DNA from: Pseudomonas sp. BGI-2
Lineage (GTDB): Bacteria > Pseudomonadota > Gammaproteobacteria > Pseudomonadales > Pseudomonadaceae
Assembly (NCBI RefSeq): GCF_004310295.1
Contig: NZ_SISB01000025.1
Span: 35,142 to 99,141, forward strand
DNA length: 64,000 nt
Reading direction: 5' to 3'
Shown piece after piece: positions 43,987 through 51,746 of this stretch; the first letter of the stretch is position 1, and every line of letters begins with the position of its first letter. A model generated the notes under the pieces. It worked only from the letters and a program-made list of their open reading frames with translations, did no database searches and was not told where the DNA came from. A program made the position numbers and the translations under genes.

Positions 43987-46900
43987 ATGCACCTGCTCAG
44001 GACCCAGCCCGGCGGATTCGTGTCGGATGACAACATCGCCGACCTTGGACAAACCCCGGCCGAGCTGGTGATCCTGTGCAGCGGTGACTCAAGCCTGGCG
44101 CTGCTCGCCGAAGCGGCGCAACAGTTGCCGGATGATTACCCGAGCGTGCGCCTGGCCAACCCGATGCAGGTGCAGAATCACGCGTCGGTCGATCTGTATG
44201 TCGACGAAGTGCTGCGCCACGCCAAGGTGGTTCTGATTTCGTTGCACGGCGGCATCGCCTATTGGCGTTACGGTGTCGAACGTCTGGTGGAGCTGTCCCA
44301 ACGCGGCGTACAACTGATTCTGGTGCCCGGCGATGATCGGCCGGACCCGGAACTCAGTGACCTGAGCACCGTGTCTGCCGACGACCGCGACCGTCTCTGG
44401 CAGTTTTTGCGTCAGGGCGGCATGGCCAATGCCCAGGATTTTTTCTGCTGCCTGGCCAATCGCTGGCTGGATCGCGATTACGTGTGGGCCGAGCCGCAAA
44501 CGCTGCCGCGTACGGCGATTTACCATCCGCACAAAAGCCCCGCCGAACTGCACGATTGGCAAGCCGACTGGCAGGCCGGTCAACCGGTGGCGGCGGTGCT
44601 GTTTTATCGCTCGCATTTGCAGGCGGCGAACACCGCTTTTATCGATGTTTTCTGTCAGCGTTTGCAGGCTGCGGGCCTCAACCCTTTGCCGATTGCACTG
44701 GCCAGTTTGAAAGAACCCGGCTGCCTGACGGTGGTCGAGGACCTGCTGGATGAAGTCGAGGCGGGGGTGATTCTCAATACCACCGGCTTTGCCCAATCCA
44801 GCCCCGAAGCGCCGCATTTGCGGCCGTTTCGCCGCAACATTCCGGTGATCCAGGCAATCTGCGCCCAAGACAACGAGCCGGGCTGGCGTGCCAGTGAACA
44901 GGGCCTCGGCCCGCGTGATCTGGCGATGCACATCGCCTTGCCGGAACTGGACGGGCGAATCATCAGCCGGCCGATCAGCTTCAAGGACCTGGCGTGGCGC
45001 AGCGAGCGCAGTCAGTCGGACGTGGTGTGCTATCGGGCGCAACCGGAGCGCATGGATTTCGTCGCCGAACTGGCGCGGCGCTGGATCGATCTGGCGCGAG
45101 TACCGAATCGCGAAAAACGCATCGCGCTGATCCTCGCCAACTACCCGACCCGCGACGGGCGCATCGGCAATGGCGTGGGCCTCGACACCCCGGCCGCCGC
45201 GCTGAACATCTTGCGTGCGTTGCACTCCGAAGGTTATCCGCTGCCCGCCGAGTTACCGGAGAGCGGCACTGCGTTGATCCAGCAATTGCTCGGCGGCGTC
45301 AGCAACGACCTCGACACGATCGACCAGCGTCCCTGCCAGCAAAGCCTGGCGCTGGACGACTATCAGCGGATGTTCAACACATTGCCCGAGGCCAATCAGC
45401 ACGCCGTGCTGGAGCGCTGGGGCACGCCCGAGAGCGATCCGATGTTCCGTGACGGACGCATGATGATCGCCGGGTTGCGCTTTGGCCTGACCTTTGTCGG
45501 CATTCAGCCGGCGCGGGGTTATCAGGTTGACCCGAGCGCGGTGTATCACGACCCCGATCTGGTGCCGCCCCACGGTTATCTGGCGTTCTACTTCTGGCTG
45601 CGCAACACCTATGGCGCCCACGGCGTGATCCACGTAGGCAAGCACGGCAATCTCGAATGGTTGCCGGGCAAAGGTGTCGGGCTCTCCGAAAACTGCTGGC
45701 CGGACGCGCTCCTCGGGCCGTTGCCGAATATCTATCCGTTCATCGTCAACGACCCGGGCGAGGGTGCCCAGGCCAAGCGTCGCACCCAGGCCGTGATCAT
45801 CGATCACCTGATGCCGCCGCTGACCCGCGCCGAAACCTATGGCCCGTTGCGCAACCTTGAGTTGCTGGCCGACGAGTATTACGAAGCGCAATTGCTCGAT
45901 CCGCGCCGCGCCCGGGAATTGCAGCGCGACATTCTGCAACTGGTGCGCGAGACGCACATCGACCGTGAACTGCAGCTGGACGAGAAGCTCAACAGCGACG
46001 CCGATGCGGCGATCTGGTTGCCACGGCTGGACACGTACCTGTGCGACTTGAAAGAGTCGCAGATTCGCGATGGCCTGCACATTTTTGGCGAGTCGCCGAC
46101 CGGGCGCTTGCGCATCGACACGTTGTTGGCGCTGTTGCGCATTCCCCGTGGCGATGGTCGTGGGGCGCAGTCGAGTCTGTTGCGGGCGTTGGCCAAAGCG
46201 TTTGAGTTGGGTTTTGATCCGCTGGATTGTGCGTTGGCCGAGCCTTGGATCGGACCTCGACCGGATGCCTTGCAATCGTTGAGCGAAGAAGTCTGGCGCA
46301 CGGCGGGTGATTCCCGCGAACGTCTTGAGCTGTTCGCTGCTCAACTGATCTCGCAGACGTTGAATGCCAACTACGAACCCTGTGGGAGCGAGCCTCTGTG
46401 GCGAGGGGATTTATTCCCGTTGGGCTGCGCAGCAGTCCCATTTTTTGGGGCCGCTTCACAGCCCAACGGGGATAAATTCCCTCGCCACAAAAGCACCATC
46501 CCACAGGAGAGTGGTTGGTCTGAGGTTGGCGCCATCCTCGACAGCCTGCGCGAAGTGGTCGCCCCGCGTCTGGACGCCTGCGGTCCAGCAGAAATTCGCG
46601 GCCTGCTCGACGCCTTGAGCGGTCGTTTCGTCCCGGCCGGCCCCAGCGGTGCACCGAGTCGCGGTCGTCTGGACGTGCTGCCGACCGGGCGCAATTTCTA
46701 CTCGGTGGACGTGCGCAACCTGCCGACCACCACGGCGTGGCGCATCGGCTTCCAATCGGCGAACCTGATTCTTGAACGGCATTTGCAGGACCACGGCGAT
46801 CACTTGCGCCAGCTCGGGCTATCCGTCTGGGGCACCGCGACCATGCGCACCGGCGGCGACGACATCGCCCAGGCCATGGCGTTGATGGGCGTGCGTCCGG

Positions 46901-47880
46901 TCTGGGCTACCGGCAGTCAACGGGTCGACGACTTTGAAATTCTGCCGCTGAGCTTGCTCGACCGTCCGCGTGTGGACGTGACTTTGCGGGTTTCCGGATT
47001 CTTCCGTGATGCCTTCGCCAACCTGATCCGCCTGTTCGACGCCGCCGTGCAAGCCGTCGCCGCGCTCGACGAGCCGGACGACCTCAACCCGCTGGCCGCC
47101 AAGGTGCGTGCCGAGCGTGAAACGTTGATGCAATCGGGCCTCGATGAAGAAGCGGCCAGGCGTCAGGCCGGCTGGCGGATTTTCGGTGCCAAACCTGGCG
47201 CTTATGGCGCAGGCGTTCAGGGCGCCATCGACGGGCGTCTGTGGCAAAGCCGCGAGGATCTGGCCGAGGTTTACCTGAATTGGGGCGGCTACGCTTACGG
47301 CGGCTCCGATGAGGGCACCGCGGCCCGCGAGCAATTCGCCCAGCGCTTGAGCCAGGTTCAGGCCGTGCTGCAAAACCAGGACAATCGCGAGCATGACTTG
47401 CTCGATTCCAACGACTATTACCAATTCCAGGGCGGCATGCTCGCTGCCGTGGAAAGCCTCAGCGGCGAAGCGGCGGCCAGTTACCATGGCGATCACAGTC
47501 AGCCGGACCTGCCGAAGATCCGCACCTTGAAGGAAGAGCTGGCCCGGGTGATCCGCTCCCGGGCGGCCAACCCGAAGTGGATCGACGGGGTGAAGCGTCA
47601 CGGCTATAAAGGCGCGTTCGAACTGGCGGCGACGGTCGATAATCTGTTCGCGTTCGACGCCACGACGCAGTTGATCGACGATCATCAATACGCGTTGCTG
47701 GCGGATGCGTATTTGCTCGATCCGGCGACCCGGGATTTTGTGCGTGAGCATAATCCCCATGCGCTGCGCGACATGACCGAGCGGATGCTTGAGGCGCAGC
47801 AGCGCGGGATGTGGCAGGAACCGGGCGCGTATCGCGAGGCGCTGGAAAACCTTTTGCTGGATATAGAAGAAGACAGCTGA
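43987..47880 (+). CDS. cobN: Cobaltochelatase large subunit CobN, with in-frame repeat insert
   Basis: 1297 residues, longer than I expect for pseudomonad CobN (about 1250). It inserts cobalt into hydrogenobyrinic acid a,c-diamide together with AAA+ and VWA subunits. Family motifs include HVGKHGNLEWLPGKGVGLS and LLADEYYEAQLLDPRRARELQRDI in the middle, RNFYSVDVRNLPTTTAWRIG, FFRDAFANLIRLFDAAVQ and WGGYAYGG later. The extra length is explained by a 129 bp palindromic repeat at 46379-46507, which reads through in frame and adds 43 residues at about 798-840 (starting CGSEPLWRGDLFPLG). That segment is unlike the rest of the protein. The reading frame is otherwise intact. A weak ribosome site suggests coupling with cobW. 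Confidence 0.95.
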   Translation: MHLLRTQPGGFVSDDNIADLGQTPAELVILCSGDSSLALLAEAAQQLPDDYPSVRLANPMQVQNHASVDLYVDEVLRHAKVVLISLHGGIAYWRYGVERLVELSQRGVQLILVPGDDRPDPELSDLSTVSADDRDRLWQFLRQGGMANAQDFFCCLANRWLDRDYVWAEPQTLPRTAIYHPHKSPAELHDWQADWQAGQPVAAVLFYRSHLQAANTAFIDVFCQRLQAAGLNPLPIALASLKEPGCLTVVEDLLDEVEAGVILNTTGFAQSSPEAPHLRPFRRNIPVIQAICAQDNEPGWRASEQGLGPRDLAMHIALPELDGRIISRPISFKDLAWRSERSQSDVVCYRAQPERMDFVAELARRWIDLARVPNREKRIALILANYPTRDGRIGNGVGLDTPAAALNILRALHSEGYPLPAELPESGTALIQQLLGGVSNDLDTIDQRPCQQSLALDDYQRMFNTLPEANQHAVLERWGTPESDPMFRDGRMMIAGLRFGLTFVGIQPARGYQVDPSAVYHDPDLVPPHGYLAFYFWLRNTYGAHGVIHVGKHGNLEWLPGKGVGLSENCWPDALLGPLPNIYPFIVNDPGEGAQAKRRTQAVIIDHLMPPLTRAETYGPLRNLELLADEYYEAQLLDPRRARELQRDILQLVRETHIDRELQLDEKLNSDADAAIWLPRLDTYLCDLKESQIRDGLHIFGESPTGRLRIDTLLALLRIPRGDGRGAQSSLLRALAKAFELGFDPLDCALAEPWIGPRPDALQSLSEEVWRTAGDSRERLELFAAQLISQTLNANYEPCGSEPLWRGDLFPLGCAAVPFFGAASQPNGDKFPRHKSTIPQESGWSEVGAILDSLREVVAPRLDACGPAEIRGLLDALSGRFVPAGPSGAPSRGRLDVLPTGRNFYSVDVRNLPTTTAWRIGFQSANLILERHLQDHGDHLRQLGLSVWGTATMRTGGDDIAQAMALMGVRPVWATGSQRVDDFEILPLSLLDRPRVDVTLRVSGFFRDAFANLIRLFDAAVQAVAALDEPDDLNPLAAKVRAERETLMQSGLDEEAARRQAGWRIFGAKPGAYGAGVQGAIDGRLWQSREDLAEVYLNWGGYAYGGSDEGTAAREQFAQRLSQVQAVLQNQDNREHDLLDSNDYYQFQGGMLAAVESLSGEAAASYHGDHSQPDLPKIRTLKEELARVIRSRAANPKWIDGVKRHGYKGAFELAATVDNLFAFDATTQLIDDHQYALLADAYLLDPATRDFVREHNPHALRDMTERMLEAQQRGMWQEPGAYREALENLLLDIEEDS
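46379..46507. repeat. Palindromic repeat inside cobN, copy 3
   Basis: Nested inverted repeat: outer CCTGTGGG ... CCCACAGG, inner CTGTGGCGAGGGGATTTATT ... GATAAATTCCCTCGCCACAA, with a short loop. Length 129 bases, exactly 43 codons, so cobN stays in frame. It belongs to the family at 446-580 and 42432-42571. Confidence 0.9.
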
Positions 47881-47893
47881 TGCACCGCAAAAC

Positions 47894-47987
47894 CTGTAGG
47901 AGCGAGGCTTGCCCGCGAAGAGGCCTTCACATTCAATATTGATACCGACTGAATAGACGCCTTCGCGGGCAAGCCTCGCTCCTACAA
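47894..47987. repeat. REP pair between cobN and chelatase gene
   Basis: CTGTAGGAGCGAGGCTTGCC ... GGCAAGCCTCGCTCCTACAA. The loop differs by one base from that of the pair at 13256-13364. Confidence 0.88.
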
Positions 47988-48030
47988 GGTACAAGGTGTG
48001 CCTGCTACCGACCATGACCGAGATATAAAA

Positions 48031-49029
48031 ATGACCGACACCCCGCATTTCCCGCTCTCCGCCGTGGTCGGCGCCGACGATCTGAAGCTCGCCCTCTACC
48101 TGACCGCCATCGACCCGAAAATCGGCGGCGTGTTGATCGAAGGCCCGCGTGGCATGGCCAAATCGACCCTGGCCCGGGGCCTGGCGGACTTGCTGGCCAG
48201 CGGTCAGTTCGTCACCTTGCCCCTCGGCGCCACCGAAGAACGGCTGGTCGGAACCCTCGACCTCGACGCCGCCCTGAGCGAAGGTCGCGCACAATTTTCC
48301 CCCGGTGTATTGGCCAAGGCCGACGGCGGTGTGCTTTACGTCGATGAAGTCAATCTGCTGCCCGATCACCTCGTCGACCTGTTGCTCGACGTGGCCGCCA
48401 GCGGCACCAACCTGATCGAGCGCGACGGCATTTCCCACCGGCATTCGGCGAAGTTTGTATTGATCGGCACCATGAACCCGGAAGAGGGCGAACTGCGGCC
48501 GCAACTGCTCGACCGTTTTGGCCTGAACGTCGCGCTCGGTGGCCATACCGCACCGGCCGAACGTGGCCAGATCATCCGTCGGCGTCTGGATTTCGACAGC
48601 GATCCCCAGCGCTTTTGCGCTGAGTGGGAAAACCAGCAGCAGTCGCTGCGTGTACGTTGCCAGAAGGCGCGCAGCCTGTTGGCGAGCATCCCCCTGGATG
48701 ATGAAGCACTGGCGCAGATTACCGAGCGTTGTTTCGCCGCTGGTGTCGATGGCTTGCGCGCCGATCTGGTCTGGTTGCGCGCTGCCCGTGCCCACGCCGC
48801 ATGGCGAGGGGCGAGCGCTATCGCCGAGGAAGATATCGACGCGGTTGCCGAGTTTGCCTTGCGTCATCGTCGTCGCGAGCAATCGCCACCAGCGCCACAA
48901 CACAATCAGTCACCTTCGGCTCAACCTTCCAGCCCGAGCGAAGGCCAGGGCCAGTGGGGCGAAATGCCCGCCCAGGCGTTGCCGATCGGTGCCCGGCGTG
49001 AAGTGCCGAGCTGGCCAAAAAAGCCCTAG
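48031..49029 (+). CDS. Chelatase AAA+ subunit, zero-frame product (ChlI-like)
   Basis: 332 residues in the zero frame. A Mg/Co-chelatase AAA+ ATPase: Walker A in GPRGMAKSTLARG near residue 36-48, Walker B and sensor region GGVLYVDEVNLLPDHLVDLLLDVAASG, and GTMNPEEGELRPQLLDRFGL. It should energise CobN for cobalt insertion. The C-terminus from about 290 is a Pro/Ser/Gln linker ending SWPKKP at a TAG. Seven bases earlier is the slippery site A AAA AAG with a hairpin just after it, so part of the ribosomes should shift to the -1 frame and add the VWA domain encoded up to 49694. The ATG at 48031 is preferred over the upstream codon at 47998. Third gene of the cobW operon. Confidence 0.9.
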   Translation: MTDTPHFPLSAVVGADDLKLALYLTAIDPKIGGVLIEGPRGMAKSTLARGLADLLASGQFVTLPLGATEERLVGTLDLDAALSEGRAQFSPGVLAKADGGVLYVDEVNLLPDHLVDLLLDVAASGTNLIERDGISHRHSAKFVLIGTMNPEEGELRPQLLDRFGLNVALGGHTAPAERGQIIRRRLDFDSDPQRFCAEWENQQQSLRVRCQKARSLLASIPLDDEALAQITERCFAAGVDGLRADLVWLRAARAHAAWRGASAIAEEDIDAVAEFALRHRRREQSPPAPQHNQSPSAQPSSPSEGQGQWGEMPAQALPIGARREVPSWPKKP

Positions 49030-49694
49030 GCATTCGCCCTCGATCTGACGCGGGGGCGAATGCCAGACCCCGCGCCGGACGACTGGATAACGGTAAACAG
49101 GGCAAGCGTCACGCCGCACGCAGTGGCTCGATCAACTGGCCCGGCACCTTGCTCAACGGCCGTCCTCGTCAGCACAAAGATGTGCTGTTTTATCTGCGGA
49201 CCCGATCCGCTCATGAACTGTGGCTGGTGATCGTCGATGCGTCAGCCTCGACCCGCCGTCATCAGGCACTGAGCGATGCCAAGGGTTTACTCGCACAATT
49301 GTTCGACGACGCGTATCGCCAGCGTGCGCGTCTGGCGTTATTGACTGCCAGTGGCCATGCGCCGAAGTGGCAGGTGCAAGGCTTGAAAGCGTCGGCAGGG
49401 TTGCGAGGCTGGCTCGATGACCTGGGCGCGGGCGGCGGCACGCCGTTGTTGGCGGCACTTGGCAAAGCGGGCCGTTGGCTGGCGACACGGCAAAAACGCT
49501 TTCCGGCGGAACAGCAAAGGCTGTTGCTGGTGACCGACGGGCGATTGAAGGAATGGCCGGGGCTACCGGTGCTGGATTGCCCAGGGTTACTGATTGATAT
49601 CGAACGCGGGCCGATCCGGTTAGGTCGGGCGAAACAGATGGCGGTAGAGCTGCAAGCGGATTATCGGCACATTGATGAGCTGTTTTCAGGCTGA
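48031..49694 (+). CDS. ChlD-like AAA+/VWA chelatase subunit made by -1 frameshift
   Basis: The predicted trans-frame product: 330 zero-frame codons up to 49020, one re-read AAA, then the -1 frame from 49023 to the stop at 49692-49694, about 554 residues in all. The added part has a basic linker (about 331-375) and a VWA domain whose MIDAS motif is modified: LWLVIVDASASTRRHQALSDAK (DxSxS reads DASAS), GGGTPLLAAL and LLLVTDGR. This gives the ChlD/CobT-type partner of the AAA+ subunit, so one gene can supply both small subunits for CobN. There is no other good start for the VWA part: the frame is open through the overlap, and only a TTG at 49149 well inside it exists. The alternative, a sequencing error in the A6 run, is made less likely by the hairpin. 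Confidence 0.85.
49017..49064 (+). promoter_or_regulatory. -1 programmed frameshift signal
   Basis: Slippery heptamer A AAA AAG at 49017-49023 in the right phase, spacer of 5 bases, then a hairpin with an 11-bp perfect stem (GGCATTCGCCC 49029-49039 / GGGCGAATGCC 49054-49064) and 14-base loop. The zero-frame TAG (49027-49029) overlaps the stem base. Confidence 0.88.
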
Positions 49695-49981
49695 GATCTT
49701 TGTTGTTTGCAGAGGCCCCTTCGCGAGCAAGCCCGCTCCCACATTAAATCTGCGCCGTTCACAAGTCCCCTGTGGGAGCGGGCTTGCTCGCGATGGCATC
49801 ACCTCGGTTCCGGATAATCATGGCAAACCCAGCATCGCTGACCCAAACCCGATCTGCGGCATCCACAAATCCTGTGGGAGCGGGCTTGCTCGCGAAGGCA
49901 TCACCCCGGGTTCCGGATCATCATGGCAAATCCAAATCACTACCCTATGCTCTGCGGGCCATTCGATCACCGGAGTGAATC
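49695..49981. repeat. REP cluster with tandem duplicated unit
   Basis: An inverted REP half (CGCGAGCAAGCCCGCTCCCA, 49722 on) pairs with CTGTGGGAGCGGGCTTGCTC at 49770. The unit CTGTGGGAGCGGGCTTGCTC plus the following ~40 bases (GCATCACC..GGTTCCGGAT.ATCATGGCAAA) recurs 102 bases later at 49872. The rest of the gap should hold the promoter of the phospholipase D-like gene. Confidence 0.8.
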
Positions 49982-51628
49982 ATGCGCGTACTTGCCGTTA
50001 ACGATCAGAACGATTTCCGCGTCAAAGCCTACGCCGGTACCAATGGCGTGCTGTTGGCCATGGATCTGGCCGAACCCCGCCGCAAAGGCCTGCTGGGTTT
50101 CGCCATCGAAAAGCAGCAGGGCAACAAACCCTGGCAGTTTTTGTTCAATAGCCTGACGTTCCAGGGTAAGTCCCATACCTTCGCGCAATATCACGCCACC
50201 CCGAGCAATATCGCGCCGTTACAGAAATTCCGCTGGGCCGATTACGCGGTCAATCCAGGGCTGACGATCCATTACCGGGTCCATCTGGCCTACGGCAGCG
50301 CCGATGCACCGCAACTCGGTGAATCCCTGGAAGTGACGGTCACCACCGACGATGGACATCCCGGCAACCAACGTGTCAATTTCAACCGCGCAGTGGCCGC
50401 CAGTCAGGCGTTCCAGCGCAAGTTTCCCGAGCTCGACGCGCTCATAAGTGACAATAAGAGGCTCCCCATCGAAGTCTGGCCCGATGCCCCGCGCCAATGG
50501 CTGGAGAACGGTTTGCTCGGGCGTTTGCTGGGCTTTATCGAGCGGGCCATCGATGGTCAGTGGGCACTGGACATCGCCATCTACGAGTACCAGTTGCCGG
50601 TGATTGTCGATGCGGTGAACGCGGCGCACGACCGCGGCGTGCACGTTCGCGTCCTTTATCACGCGCAACCGGACGAAGACACGACCGCCATGAATGAGGC
50701 GAGCCTGGAAAAGATCCCGGCGGCGAACAAGCGCGGACGCGTCACCCACAGCATTTTCCACAACAAGTTCATCGTCCTGAGCCGTCTCGATGCAGCGGGG
50801 CTGCGCCAGCCTGAAGCCGTGCTCTGCGGCAGCACCAACTTCACCCCCAACGGCATCTACCGTCAGGCCAACGTGGTGCATGTGCTGGACGATCCTCGGG
50901 TCGGCGCCAGTTACCTGCAAACGTTCGAGCAGGTCTGGAACACACCGGCGGATGTCGGCGCCACGCGGCAATGGATCACGCAACACAACCCGATGGACCC
51001 GACCCAACCGTTGTTCGCCGGATTCTCACCACGCTCGGGGCAGGGCGACTTGCATGAGTTCGTCGACATCATCAACGCGGCGAAAAAAGATGTGCTGTTC
51101 GTTACTGCGTTCACCTTGCCCGACGCCATCCTCAACGCATTGCTCGGTCAGCCCCACGACGACATCCTGCGCTACGGCCTGCAAAACTCCGCGAGCAAAA
51201 TCACCGGGTTTCACGCCGACCGCACCGCTGAATTCACCACGGTTGCGCTGCTCAATACCGGGCTGGAAGGTTGGCTCATGGAAAGCAAGGAAGGCCAGAA
51301 GGGCAACCTGCTGGTGCACACCAAAGCCGTCGTCACGGATTTCACCAGCGATACGCCGACGATCATCAGTGGCAGTCATAACCTCAGTGCGGCGGCCAGT
51401 CGCAGCAATGACGAGAACTACCTGATCATTCGCGGGGATACCGATTTGGCGGATCGGTATGGGTTGGAATTGCTACGGTTCTATGAGCACTACCGGTTTC
51501 GCTATTACGCGAAAAAACTGGCGCTCAAGCAGGTCCAGCCGTTAGCAGCGGATGACAGCTGGACTGATGATTATTATGTCGAGGGGAATTTGCGGATGCT
51601 GTCGAGGTTGCGTTTTTCCGGGCAGTAA
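49982..51628 (+). CDS. Phospholipase D-like protein
   Basis: 548 residues. The N-terminal ~150 residues have no family I recognise. Then two phospholipase D-like halves follow. The first has IFHNKFIVLSRLD with CGSTNFTPNGIY; its HxKxxxx is followed by Ser where Asp is usual. The second has LLVHTKAVVTDFTSD, a full HxKxxxxD motif, with SGSHNLSAAAS. The enzymes of this family cleave phosphodiesters of lipids or nucleic acid using a histidine from each half. There is no signal peptide, so it is likely cytoplasmic unless exported by a specialised route. Alone between two REP clusters. The ATG follows GGAGTGAATC. Confidence 0.85.
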   Translation: MRVLAVNDQNDFRVKAYAGTNGVLLAMDLAEPRRKGLLGFAIEKQQGNKPWQFLFNSLTFQGKSHTFAQYHATPSNIAPLQKFRWADYAVNPGLTIHYRVHLAYGSADAPQLGESLEVTVTTDDGHPGNQRVNFNRAVAASQAFQRKFPELDALISDNKRLPIEVWPDAPRQWLENGLLGRLLGFIERAIDGQWALDIAIYEYQLPVIVDAVNAAHDRGVHVRVLYHAQPDEDTTAMNEASLEKIPAANKRGRVTHSIFHNKFIVLSRLDAAGLRQPEAVLCGSTNFTPNGIYRQANVVHVLDDPRVGASYLQTFEQVWNTPADVGATRQWITQHNPMDPTQPLFAGFSPRSGQGDLHEFVDIINAAKKDVLFVTAFTLPDAILNALLGQPHDDILRYGLQNSASKITGFHADRTAEFTTVALLNTGLEGWLMESKEGQKGNLLVHTKAVVTDFTSDTPTIISGSHNLSAAASRSNDENYLIIRGDTDLADRYGLELLRFYEHYRFRYYAKKLALKQVQPLAADDSWTDDYYVEGNLRMLSRLRFSGQ

Positions 51629-51646
51629 ATCACTGACTCAAATGAC

Positions 51647-51728
51647 CCCTTCGCGAGCAAGCCCGCTCCCACATTGGATCTCGGGCGTTCACGAAATCCT
51701 GTGGGAGCGGGCTTGCTCGCGAAAGGGC
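51647..51728. repeat. REP pair
   Basis: CCCCTTCGCGAGCAAGCCCG ... CGGGCTTGCTCGCGAAAGGG between the convergent phospholipase D-like and poxB genes. Confidence 0.85.
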
Positions 51729-51746
51729 CGACGCGGTTTTCAGCGC

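Noticed and set aside
46819..48903. 694-codon open frame antisense to cobN and the chelatase gene
   Set aside because: Antisense to two well-supported genes; it crosses the REP pair between them and has no recognisable motif.
49149..49694. VWA gene as a separate gene with its own start
   Set aside because: The only start in the narrow frame is a TTG inside conserved-looking linker sequence, and the frame is open back through the slippery site. A frameshifted fusion explains it better.
49719..49903. Possible CRISPR-like array of short repeats
   Set aside because: The repeated units are REP palindromes with no regular spacers and no cas genes nearby.
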